The notes under the pieces were generated by a model. It saw nothing but the letters and a program-made list of their open reading frames with translations, did no database searches and had not been told where the DNA came from. Below are positions 53,516 to 64,000 of a DNA stretch of 64,000 nt, in pieces. The first letter of the stretch is position 1. Every line of letters begins with the position of its first letter. The DNA comes from Actinomycetes bacterium (lineage in GTDB: Bacteria; Actinomycetota; Acidimicrobiia; Acidimicrobiales; RAAP-2): positions 50,335-114,334 of the forward strand of contig JAKAEP010000003.1 in assembly GCA_021818265.1 (NCBI GenBank). The letters are read 5' to 3'. The translations under genes and the position numbers were made by a program.

Positions 53516-54567
53516 GGCGTGCCGGTCCCCGGTGGGCGGGGATCCCCGAGAGAAGTGACCGCGTAGTCGGCGGGGGCCGACCGGAGCAGCGCCTCGAGGG
53601 CGATCTCGTCGAGCAGGCCGGCCTGGGAGCCGAGACGGCGGACCACGCTCATGGCGTTCGCGGGGGCGCGCCGCAGCGCCTCGGCGAACGGGCGGCCCTG
53701 GACGAGGGACGCGACGAGCGTCGAGGCGAACGCGTCCCCCGCCCCAGTCCGATCGACGACCGGGCCCTCGTCGGGGAACATGGGGACGCGGTAGTGGTGC
53801 CCTCGGTCCGCGCCCGTGGCGCCGGCGCGCGCGTCGGTCACGACGACCCGCCGCGGCCCGAGCGCGGTGAAGGCGTCGAGGAGCTCCGCCGGACCCGCCG
53901 ACGCGTCGAGCCCGGTGAGGGCGAGGGCCTCCTCCCGGTTGCACACGACCAGCTCCGCCCGCCGATACAGGGCCGCGAGGCGCGCCGCCCCCTGCTCGAT
54001 CTGGAAGGTCCCCGGCTCGAAGGCCAGGCGCACCGTGGGGTGGGCCGCGAGCCACTCGGCGATCGCGTCCTCGTACCCCTCGGCGTGCTCGCTGACCGAG
54101 GTGAGGTACAGCCAGGCCGGGACGTGGTTCATGCCCTCGGGGGGCCAGTGGTAGTCGTAGGTCTCGTGGTGGACGAGGATCGTGCGCTCGCCCTCCAGCC
54201 ACAAGACGAAGTGCACGTTGGTCGGCCGGCCCGGGTCGAGCCTCACGAGGCTCACGTCGACGTGCTCAGAGCCCAGGTGGACGAGGACGTCGCGGCCCAG
54301 GCGATCGCCGCCGAGGTAGCTCGCGAGGCCCGCGCGCAGGCCCAGGCGCGAGAGCGCGACGGCGACGTTGGCCGCGTCGCCCCCGGCCTCGACGGTCTCG
54401 GAACGCTCGAACGGGACCTTCGCGCCGAAGGGCAGGACGAGGCGCCGGTCGGCCCCTTCACCGAGGAGGGTGACCTGGTCGGCGCGCAACGCGATGTAGA
54501 CGTCCGTCGCCACGTCGCCCACGCACAGCACGTCCGGGCGCGAGTCTCCGCCCACTCTCTCGGTCAC
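53512..54567 (-). CDS. PfkB-family carbohydrate kinase
   Basis: The 351-residue kinase has ETVEAGGDAANVAVALSRLG (PfkB signature 1), LGGDRLGRDVL and DRTGAGDAFASTLVASLV (signature 2 with the catalytic Asp). The lid segment LVRLDPGRPTNVHFVLWLEG resembles sugar kinases of the ribokinase type. Start GTG 54567 gives the N-terminus TERVGGDSRPDVLCVGD; the frame open further upstream runs into a non-coding GC-rich stretch. The sugar is unknown. Confidence 0.88.
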   Translation of the reverse strand: MTERVGGDSRPDVLCVGDVATDVYIALRADQVTLLGEGADRRLVLPFGAKVPFERSETVEAGGDAANVAVALSRLGLRAGLASYLGGDRLGRDVLVHLGSEHVDVSLVRLDPGRPTNVHFVLWLEGERTILVHHETYDYHWPPEGMNHVPAWLYLTSVSEHAEGYEDAIAEWLAAHPTVRLAFEPGTFQIEQGAARLAALYRRAELVVCNREEALALTGLDASAGPAELLDAFTALGPRRVVVTDARAGATGADRGHHYRVPMFPDEGPVVDRTGAGDAFASTLVASLVQGRPFAEALRRAPANAMSVVRRLGSQAGLLDEIALEALLRSAPADYAVTSLGDPRPPGTGTP

Positions 54568-54669
54568 CGTGCCCCGACTGTCGCACCGCCCGAGTCGGGC
54601 CCGCCACGGCCGTTGGTCCCTAGCCGCTCCGTGGCGCCCCGGCTCGCCGGTCCGCGCCTCGCCCCGGAC

Positions 54670-54708
54670 GCACCGAGCCGCCACCCCGGTGGGGTGGCGG
54701 CTCGGTGC
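54670..54708 (-). terminator. Strong hairpin terminator after the Ig-repeat surface protein
   Basis: A perfect 18-bp stem (54670-54687 with 54691-54708) closes a 3-base loop GGT, 16 bases past the surface-protein stop. It contains GCACCGAGCCGCC on one arm. There is no clear T-run, but the stem is long and very stable. It can also insulate the kinase gene to its left. Confidence 0.8.
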
Positions 54709-54724
54709 GCGTGCGGCCGGGCTA

Positions 54725-56941
54725 CTACCGACGCAGCATGAAGCGGAGCGCCGCGCGCTGGCCATTGGGCTCGATGATCACGAGCACGTGGATGCCGGCG
54801 CGATTGCGTGGGCTCGAGTTGATGATGATCGTGAGCAGCCGACCCGTGTTGCGGGCCACGAGGGCGGTAAAGCCGGCTGTGTTGCTGATCACCCGCGGCC
54901 GACCCCAGAACCCGACCCCCGAGACCCGGATGACCATGCGGTGGCCCATGTACACCGGACCGATGACGCGGTAGGCGCGCAGGAGCTGGGCGCCGATGGT
55001 GACGGTGGTCGCCGCCGAGGTCGCCTGAGCGTAGTTGCCGCTCGCGGCCTTGGTGGCCGTCACGATGCAGGTGCCCTGGGAGCTCGTCTTCAGCGCGCCG
55101 TTGACGATCACGCAGTTTTTCGCCGTGCCGTTCACGACCGTGAAGGTCACGGCGCCGGTGCCGGCGCCACCGGTGGTCGTGAGCTTGAGCGGCGTCTTGA
55201 AGAAGCCCTTGGTCGAGGTGACGACGAGCGTCGGCTGGGGCTGGCCCACCTGGACGCTGGCCTGGGCGGTCGTGAGCGGCCGCGACAGGTCGGTGGCGGT
55301 GAGCACGCACGTGCCCGGCGTGGTGATCGTCACCGCGCTGAACGTGGCCACGCCCGAGACGGCCGCGACCGTCGTGGTGCCCGTCAGGGTGCAGTTGGTC
55401 GAGGTGATCTGGATGTTGTCCGTCGAGCCCAGCGAGGTCGCCGTCACGTTGCCGTAGACGTCCTCGACCGAGACCTTGAACGTCGGCAGCGGGGCCGTCA
55501 GCGATCCGTAGGTCGTGGGCGGGGCCGTCGTGAAGGCGACGTGCGTTGGCGCACCTGCCGACACGAGGACCGCCGGACTCGTCGCCGCAGCAATTCCCGG
55601 ATAACTGTCAGTTGCGACCAAGGTGCACGATCCAGTGGTCTGGAAGACGACATTCGTGAATGTCGCAACACCCGCATTCAGCGCCACGACAGTCGTCCCA
55701 GCCAACTTGCAGGTGGAGGTCAACGTAATATTGCCCGTGCCAGAGTTAGTAGGTACACCGTTTGCCTGCTCAACGGAAACCGTGAAGGAGGTAAGGGCAA
55801 TACCTACCGTTCCTGTTGTGGGGAACGGCGCGGTGAAGCCAAGCTTGGTGGCGGTCGTTCCACTAACGGAGATCGAGCTACTCAGCGCAGGAGTAATTCC
55901 AGCACGTGAGTCCGTTGCCGTAATGGAACACGTCGTTGCAATAGTCCCCGAGAACGCCACCCCCGTGAATGTTGCCGTACCGCTGCTCCCCACAACCGAT
56001 GTAACCGGTGTGGTGGTGAAGGCGCAACCCGTTGACGGAGTCAGCGTGATGGTATCGCCCACACCGACACCGCCAACTTCGATGTTCCCCGCGGCGTCTT
56101 CCTGAGCAACGACAAACGACGACATGCCCACGTTGTAAGTTGCCGCTGCCGGCGGTTGGGTGGTAAATGCCAACTTAGTAAAGGTGCCGGGGACCGTCAC
56201 CGTGTTGCTGGTCACCTGAGGCGAGGCCAGGGCCGCATCCGTTGCCGTGATGGAGCACGACTGTGGGGCACTTGTCTGGGTGAAGCTCAGGCCCGTGAAC
56301 TGATAAGTGCCGTTCGCGAGAGCGTTAACCTTCGATCCACTAAGCGTGCAACTGGACGTGAGTGTGACGGAGTCGGTATTCGTGCCCACCACGTTGTTAT
56401 TCGCGTCTTCAGCCGCGACAGTGACACTGAACGTCCCCGCGATGGGCGAGGGGGGCTGCTGCGTGAATGCGAGATGTGTAGCAGTGCCGTACACCGCGAC
56501 ACCCGACTGCGAGACAGGACCGCTCACTGTCGCCGTGTCACCGGTGCCGGCGGTGTACGTCGCGGTGATGGTGTACGTGCCCGGGGTGGAAATCGAGAAG
56601 GCCGGAAACGTTGCCTGGCCGGCAGAGAAGGATACCGGTCCGGCCCCCGTCGCGGCCACGCTGGGAGTGGTCGAAAGGGACACTGTTCCATTCATCGTCG
56701 AGGATGTGTCAAGTGACGTTCCATTCATTAGATCCACGGTGATGCTCGTGGACCCACCGGCGGCGAAGGACGAAATGGGCGTGTGAAACGCCAACGTGTC
56801 GGTTGTGGTCGCTCCTGCCGGAATCGCTGTGACGAGCACGCCCGCCCCAATCCCCAGGACGGCCGTGGCGGCCGCGACGAGCGCCCGCAGCCTCGATCCC
56901 GTGGCGCGTGGTCTCGATCGATCGGCGGATTCTGTTCGCAT
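54725..56941 (-). CDS. Secreted surface protein with repeated Ig-like domains
   Basis: The 738-residue protein has a long signal peptide (residues 1-44, ending AIPAGA before TTTDTLAFH). It is followed by at least five Ig-like domains of about 85-105 residues, each opening with a variant of THLAFTQQPP (TKLAFTTQPP, TKLGFTAPFP, THVAFTTAPP) and containing TCTLxxT-type cysteine pairs and SITATD. The C-terminal 85 residues (QLLRAYRVIGPVYMGHRM...) form a different, basic domain. An adhesive or wall-associated role is likely but unproven. Start ATG 56941 has AGGAGA upstream. The DNA of the central domains (about 55560-56760) has much lower GC than its surroundings. Confidence 0.8.
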   Translation of the reverse strand: MRTESADRSRPRATGSRLRALVAAATAVLGIGAGVLVTAIPAGATTTDTLAFHTPISSFAAGGSTSITVDLMNGTSLDTSSTMNGTVSLSTTPSVAATGAGPVSFSAGQATFPAFSISTPGTYTITATYTAGTGDTATVSGPVSQSGVAVYGTATHLAFTQQPPSPIAGTFSVTVAAEDANNNVVGTNTDSVTLTSSCTLSGSKVNALANGTYQFTGLSFTQTSAPQSCSITATDAALASPQVTSNTVTVPGTFTKLAFTTQPPAAATYNVGMSSFVVAQEDAAGNIEVGGVGVGDTITLTPSTGCAFTTTPVTSVVGSSGTATFTGVAFSGTIATTCSITATDSRAGITPALSSSISVSGTTATKLGFTAPFPTTGTVGIALTSFTVSVEQANGVPTNSGTGNITLTSTCKLAGTTVVALNAGVATFTNVVFQTTGSCTLVATDSYPGIAAATSPAVLVSAGAPTHVAFTTAPPTTYGSLTAPLPTFKVSVEDVYGNVTATSLGSTDNIQITSTNCTLTGTTTVAAVSGVATFSAVTITTPGTCVLTATDLSRPLTTAQASVQVGQPQPTLVVTSTKGFFKTPLKLTTTGGAGTGAVTFTVVNGTAKNCVIVNGALKTSSQGTCIVTATKAASGNYAQATSAATTVTIGAQLLRAYRVIGPVYMGHRMVIRVSGVGFWGRPRVISNTAGFTALVARNTGRLLTIIINSSPRNRAGIHVLVIIEPNGQRAALRFMLRR

Positions 56942-57085
56942 GGGGTCTCCTTGGTCGGCGGTCGGCCCGCCCGATGGGGCGCGCCTGCGCCTTCCAGTCT
57001 CCCACCCGTTCCTTAGAGAACCCTGGCAATCCCCTGGCGTTTTCCTTCCAATGCACCCGCTCTTCCATACAGGCATCAGGTGAAT

Positions 57086-58234
57086 TCAGCGGATCGACAC
57101 CGCGCGCCAGTTGTGACCTTGGTCACTCGACACCATGAGCCGCGGCGCCGCGACGGGGCTCGTCGAGCCCGTGCACGTGATCGCGCCGTGGCGAGAATCG
57201 GAGAAGGTCTCCGACGTGAAGTCCGCGCACGGCAACGGTCCGACGCGCACCGGGCGGAGCCCCGGAGCGCGCACGACGTAGAGCACGTGGCGGGGATAGC
57301 CGTAGTCGAGGTAGGCGGTCGAGGACGACGCGGCGGCGAAGAACCCGCCGCCGGTGCCTGAGAACTGCCCCTGGTGGACGGCCGACCAGGTGCGGCCCCC
57401 GTCGGCGCTGCGATAGAAGCTCACCTGCATCCCCGTCGGGCACGACGCCCACAGCACAAGGGGGCCCTCGGGACTCAACGAGCAGCCGGCGATGTTCGCG
57501 AGCGTCGGCCAGGCGACGCTGCGCGTCGTCCAGGTGCGACCGGCGTCGGGCGAGGTGCGCACCAGCGTCACCGACCCCTGGGAGGTCTGAACCACGACGA
57601 CGCGCGAACCGTACGCGGCGACCGACCCGAGCTGGGGGCCAGAGAGGGCAGCGGGTGGCCCGGCGGTCACCGCCGCCGGGACGCGCTCGCTCGTCCAGGC
57701 GCGCGCGGCACTCGCGTGCGCGAGGACGAAGTCGCGACAGCGTTCGAATCCCCTCGTCGTGCGACAGTGGGCGAGGACGACGTAGACCGCGCCTCCGCCC
57801 GCGGTGACGTCCAGGACGCTCTCACCGGGCCCGAAGGCGACGCGCTGCCACGAACGGGCCCCATCGCTCGTCGCGTAGACCTTCTGCGTCGTGCCGTTCT
57901 GGCCCACCAGGGCCACGCCGAGCCGGGCCGAGGCGAAGGCCAGGCGGCCGAGGTCGCCCGAGGGCGAGTCGCGCACCGGCGAGAGTGGGGGACGCGTCAC
58001 CCGGGTGATCCGCCCGGTCACCGGGTCGAGCCGGTCGAGCACGAGACAGCGGAGGCTCGCGCACCCCTCGGCGACGAGCACGTAGTCGGACCTCGTGCCC
58101 GCCCCCACGACGAGGACGGGGTAGTTCCCACCTCGCGTCGAGGCCGCCGCCACCGGCGCGACGAGGAGCGCCCCGAGGAGTCCCACGAGGGCCAGCCCAC
58201 GGCGTACACGCCGTCGCCCCAATCCCATCGACAT
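57086..58234 (-). CDS. Secreted BNR/sialidase-like beta-propeller protein
   Basis: The 382-residue protein has a signal peptide (residues about 1-29, LALVGLLGALLVAPVAAAS). Repeated blades with Asp-box-like motifs follow: TSDGARSWQRV, SPDAGRTWTTR, SADGGRTWSAV and SSDQGHNWRAV. These S-x-D-x-G-x-x-W boxes occur in sialidases, photosystem-assembly-like proteins and other propellers; no catalytic sialidase residues can be assigned. ATG 58234 is six bases after GATACT (58241-58246), suggesting a leaderless message. ATG 58228 is an alternative start. Confidence 0.78.
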   Translation of the reverse strand: MSMGLGRRRVRRGLALVGLLGALLVAPVAAASTRGGNYPVLVVGAGTRSDYVLVAEGCASLRCLVLDRLDPVTGRITRVTRPPLSPVRDSPSGDLGRLAFASARLGVALVGQNGTTQKVYATSDGARSWQRVAFGPGESVLDVTAGGGAVYVVLAHCRTTRGFERCRDFVLAHASAARAWTSERVPAAVTAGPPAALSGPQLGSVAAYGSRVVVVQTSQGSVTLVRTSPDAGRTWTTRSVAWPTLANIAGCSLSPEGPLVLWASCPTGMQVSFYRSADGGRTWSAVHQGQFSGTGGGFFAAASSSTAYLDYGYPRHVLYVVRAPGLRPVRVGPLPCADFTSETFSDSRHGAITCTGSTSPVAAPRLMVSSDQGHNWRAVSIR

Positions 58235-58332
58235 CGGGTCAGTATCGCATCGAGCGCACGACCCCAAGGGCCCGACCGCGCCCGCCGGTGGGCGACCCCG
58301 AGGACGGCAGCGACCGGTCCTAGCGTGGGTCC

Positions 58333-59550
58333 ATGGCGACGCGAGGCCCCACGACCCGAGATGGCACCGGGCCCCTGGTGCGCCCGCGAAGCCGGGGGCG
58401 GGCGTGGCGGACCCTCACGGGCGCCCTCCTCGGTGCCGCTCTCGTCGTCCTCAGCCCCCTCGCCGTCCCCGTGGCGAGCGCGGCGGGCACCACCGCATCG
58501 GGGCCCCTCGTGCGCGGGGTCAGCGGCGCGCGCTTCGGCGTGCACACCCCCATCCGCGTCGTCAGCTTCAGTGGCCCGAGCTACACGCTCGCCGTCGGAC
58601 TCGCCAACCACGCCGTCGACGGCACACTCGAGCGGCCGAGCGCGATGTGCCGCACGACCCCGGGGTGCGTGGCGGCGGTGAACGGGGACTTCTTCGACGT
58701 CACCCCGCGGGGCGCGATCGACCCCGGCGACGTGGTGGGCGGGATCATCCAGGACTGCGTGCTGCTGCACACTCCCCAGATCTCCCACCAGGAGGTGAAC
58801 CTCGACCAGCACACGGTGAGCCAGGGCCTCAACTGGTCGAGCACGCTCACCGTCAACGGAGCGTCCGTAGCGATCACGGCCGTGAACCAGGAGCTGCCGA
58901 TGCGCTACCCCGGGGTGGACCTCCCCCTCGCGGGCACGCTCCTCTACACCTCGGCCTACTACATCGCGACCCCCTGGGCGCCGGGCTGGACGACGTACCG
59001 CTTCGCCCAGGTCGACCCGGGCGCGAGCCCGACCACCCTCAACTCGACCGCATCGCTGCAGTTCGTCGGGGCGCTCGCCCACGCGACCCACGTCACCCCC
59101 GGCGAGGTCGTCGTCGTCGCCCCGCCGGGCTCGCCCCTGGGGGCCCTCGCGCCCGGCGCGACCGCCGCGCTCGCCACCACCTCGAACGCCGGGTGCGACG
59201 TGCTCGGCGGTCATCCAATCCTGCTGGAGAACGGCACGCCGGTGCGGGTCAGTCGGACGGACACCTACATGTGGCAGCGCTTCCCGCGCACGGTGCTCGG
59301 CTGGACGAGCAGCGGATCGACCGTCCTCATGACCGTCGGGGGCACCGACCAGCGCGCCGGCGCGACCGCCGGCCAGCTCATCAGGATCCTCCAGTCCCTC
59401 GACGTGGTGACGGCGATCGACCTCGACGGGGGCCAGTCGACGTCGATGTTCGCGAACGGCCGGGTCGTCTACCACCCGGGACGGGTCGAGCGGCCCGTCG
59501 CGACGGCGCTGCTGGTCCTCCAGGCCCCGGCGGCCCCGGCGACGGCCTAG
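58333..59550 (+). CDS. Secreted phosphodiester glycosidase-like protein (NAGPA domain)
   Basis: The 405-residue protein has a signal peptide ending near residue 50 (LSPLAVPVASAAG) and a NAGPA/DUF2233 domain. Typical blocks are CVAAVNGDFFDVTPRGA, HPILLENGTPV, FPRTVLGWTSSGSTVLMTVGG and TAIDLDGGQSTSMF. Human NAGPA removes GlcNAc from mannose-6-phosphate diesters; bacterial members act on phosphodiester-linked sugars of the envelope. TAGCGT at 58321-58326, six bases before the ATG, suggests a leaderless transcript divergent from the propeller gene. Confidence 0.85.
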   Translation: MATRGPTTRDGTGPLVRPRSRGRAWRTLTGALLGAALVVLSPLAVPVASAAGTTASGPLVRGVSGARFGVHTPIRVVSFSGPSYTLAVGLANHAVDGTLERPSAMCRTTPGCVAAVNGDFFDVTPRGAIDPGDVVGGIIQDCVLLHTPQISHQEVNLDQHTVSQGLNWSSTLTVNGASVAITAVNQELPMRYPGVDLPLAGTLLYTSAYYIATPWAPGWTTYRFAQVDPGASPTTLNSTASLQFVGALAHATHVTPGEVVVVAPPGSPLGALAPGATAALATTSNAGCDVLGGHPILLENGTPVRVSRTDTYMWQRFPRTVLGWTSSGSTVLMTVGGTDQRAGATAGQLIRILQSLDVVTAIDLDGGQSTSMFANGRVVYHPGRVERPVATALLVLQAPAAPATA

Positions 59551-59602
59551 GGCCTCCCCGCTCGTGGCGGGCGCACGCCCTCCCCGGAACGGCGTCGACC
59601 CG

Positions 59603-59935
59603 TTAGGGGCAGATCATCTCCCGGCGCAGGACGTCGTTGTCGGCGTCGGGCGTCGCGTCGAGGATCCTCGAGCGCGCCGCGTCGTTGTCGCGCGAGGGTG
59701 GCAGCGTCGTCGGTGGCCCCACCTGGTTCGAGTGGACCGTGCTGAGCGTCGGGCCCCCGACCACGTAGCGGATGGTGCACGGGATGGAGGTGTGCTCGTT
59801 CGCGACGTACATGAAGATGCCTCCGCCGATCACCACGAGGGCGATGACCGTGGCGATCAGGACCTGCACACCCTCGCTCAGCCTCGGCCGGCGCGCCACG
59901 TCGGCGGGGTCCACGGGCGGGGTCTCGGGGGTCAC
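59603..59935 (-). CDS. Small single-span membrane protein of unknown function
   Basis: The 110-residue protein has a cytoplasmic N-terminus with TPETPPVDPADVARRPRL, one membrane helix (VQVLIATVIALVVIGGGIFM) and an external C-terminus with two cysteines (IPCTIRY and EMICP). I recognise no family. GTG 59935 is eight bases after TAGAAT (59944-59949), the best -10-like box in the window. It lies just downstream of the rRNA operon terminator. Confidence 0.65.
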   Translation of the reverse strand: MTPETPPVDPADVARRPRLSEGVQVLIATVIALVVIGGGIFMYVANEHTSIPCTIRYVVGGPTLSTVHSNQVGPPTTLPPSRDNDAARSRILDATPDADNDVLRREMICP

Positions 59936-60007
59936 GCCGGAGGATTCTAGGGTGAGGACCCGCTCGCCCCACCGCCCCGCGGGCCCGGCGACGGGCGCCC
60001 GCACAGC

Positions 60008-60038
60008 GGAAGACCCCCGCACGAGGCGGGGGTCTTCC
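60008..60038 (-). terminator. rRNA operon terminator
   Basis: A perfect 13-bp stem (60008-60020 with 60026-60038) around a 5-base loop follows the 5S gene by seven bases. Its position at the end of the operon makes a terminator role very likely, although no long T-run follows. Confidence 0.85.
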
Positions 60039-60045
60039 TTAGAAA

Positions 60046-60161
60046 TCCCGGCGGCGACCTACTCTCCCAGGGGGGGACCCCCAAGTACCATCGGCGCGGG
60101 TGGGCTTGACTTCTGTGTTCGGAATGGGAACAGGTATATCTCCACCGCCATGACCACCGGA
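60046..60161 (-). rRNA. rrf: 5S ribosomal RNA
   Basis: Read on the minus strand, the sequence contains the conserved GGTGGAGATATACCTGTTCC and CCGAACACAGAAGTCAAG elements and GAGAGTAGGTCGCCGCC near the 3' end. Ends are estimated from pairing of the terminal stem (TCCGGTGG with CGCCGGGA) to within a few bases. It is the last gene of the 16S-23S-5S operon, about 70 bases after the 23S. Confidence 0.93.
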
Positions 60162-60207
60162 AACCTACGCTCCACCGGAGTGGGGGCCGTCACGACCCCT
60201 TGAGCGT

Positions 60208-60228
60208 CTTAGAACGAGCACGAGCATC
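60208..60228 (-). repeat. 3' arm of the 23S rRNA processing stem
   Basis: These 21 bases are the exact reverse complement of 63310-63330 in the 16S-23S spacer. A further seven pairs (60198-60204 with 63334-63340) continue after a 3x3 internal loop. The two arms lie just outside the 23S ends and would form the RNase III-type processing stem of the precursor. Confidence 0.85.
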
Positions 60229-60231
60229 ATC

Positions 60232-64000
<3,769 letters not shown>

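Overview
This is a very GC-rich (above 70% by eye), densely packed bacterial chromosome segment. The 3' end of a 16S gene, a complete 23S and a 5S at the right edge, the mycobacteria-like gcvH/FHA/MerR/DUF151 neighbourhood, a DinB-type protein and many apparently leaderless genes point to an actinobacterium. Acidimicrobiia or a related deep branch is my guess, at low confidence. No phage, IS element, CRISPR array or tRNA gene was seen.

Layout. 1-4.2 kb: branched-chain-type ABC transporter (livG partial, F, H, M) ending in a 3-hydroxybutyrate-dehydrogenase-like SDR. 4.2-6.0 kb: GNAT acetyltransferase and glutamine-synthetase-like ligase, divergent from 6.1-10.65 kb, a homoprotocatechuate meta-cleavage operon (FAH-family isomerase, hpaE, hpaD, acetoacetate-decarboxylase-like protein, MarR regulator). 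10.7-24.6 kb, mostly minus strand: glycine cleavage system (gcvPB, gcvPA, gcvT, gcvH) with two MerR regulators, a DUF151 nuclease, a zinc-ribbon FHA protein, a CDP-alcohol phosphatidyltransferase and a class I aldolase, interrupted by thiG/thiD, a GT-C-like membrane protein and an MDR oxidoreductase. 24.65-26.96 kb: a DinB-like gene with an in-frame stop near its expected start, and an Arg/Pro-rich repeat protein.

27.0-45.4 kb is the most striking part: a continuous catabolic island for lignin-type aromatics. It holds a MarR regulator divergent from ferB-ferA (hydroxycinnamoyl-CoA hydratase-lyase and ADP-forming-type CoA ligase), a complete Liv-type importer, a VanA-type Rieske O-demethylase oxygenase, an aryl-aldehyde dehydrogenase, PobA, and a seven-gene operon ligK-U-J-I-A-B-C for protocatechuate 4,5-cleavage. 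Together they predict ferulate and p-coumarate -> vanillin and 4-hydroxybenzaldehyde -> vanillate and 4-hydroxybenzoate -> protocatechuate -> 2-pyrone-4,6-dicarboxylate -> oxalomesaconate -> pyruvate + oxaloacetate. The only visibly missing part is a reductase for the O-demethylase.

45.4-54.6 kb carries central carbon genes (pgi, short-form gnd, pgl, zwf, HAD phosphatase, ppsA, PfkB kinase). 54.7-59.9 kb encodes exported proteins: an Ig-repeat surface protein with a lower-GC centre, a BNR-like propeller, a NAGPA-like glycosidase, and a small membrane protein. 60.0-64.0 kb is the rRNA operon on the minus strand.

Genome style: neighbouring genes commonly overlap by ATGA/GTGA; four convergent pairs share one CTAG as both stop codons; at least fourteen genes have a TAnnnT-like box 5-8 nt before the start and no Shine-Dalgarno.
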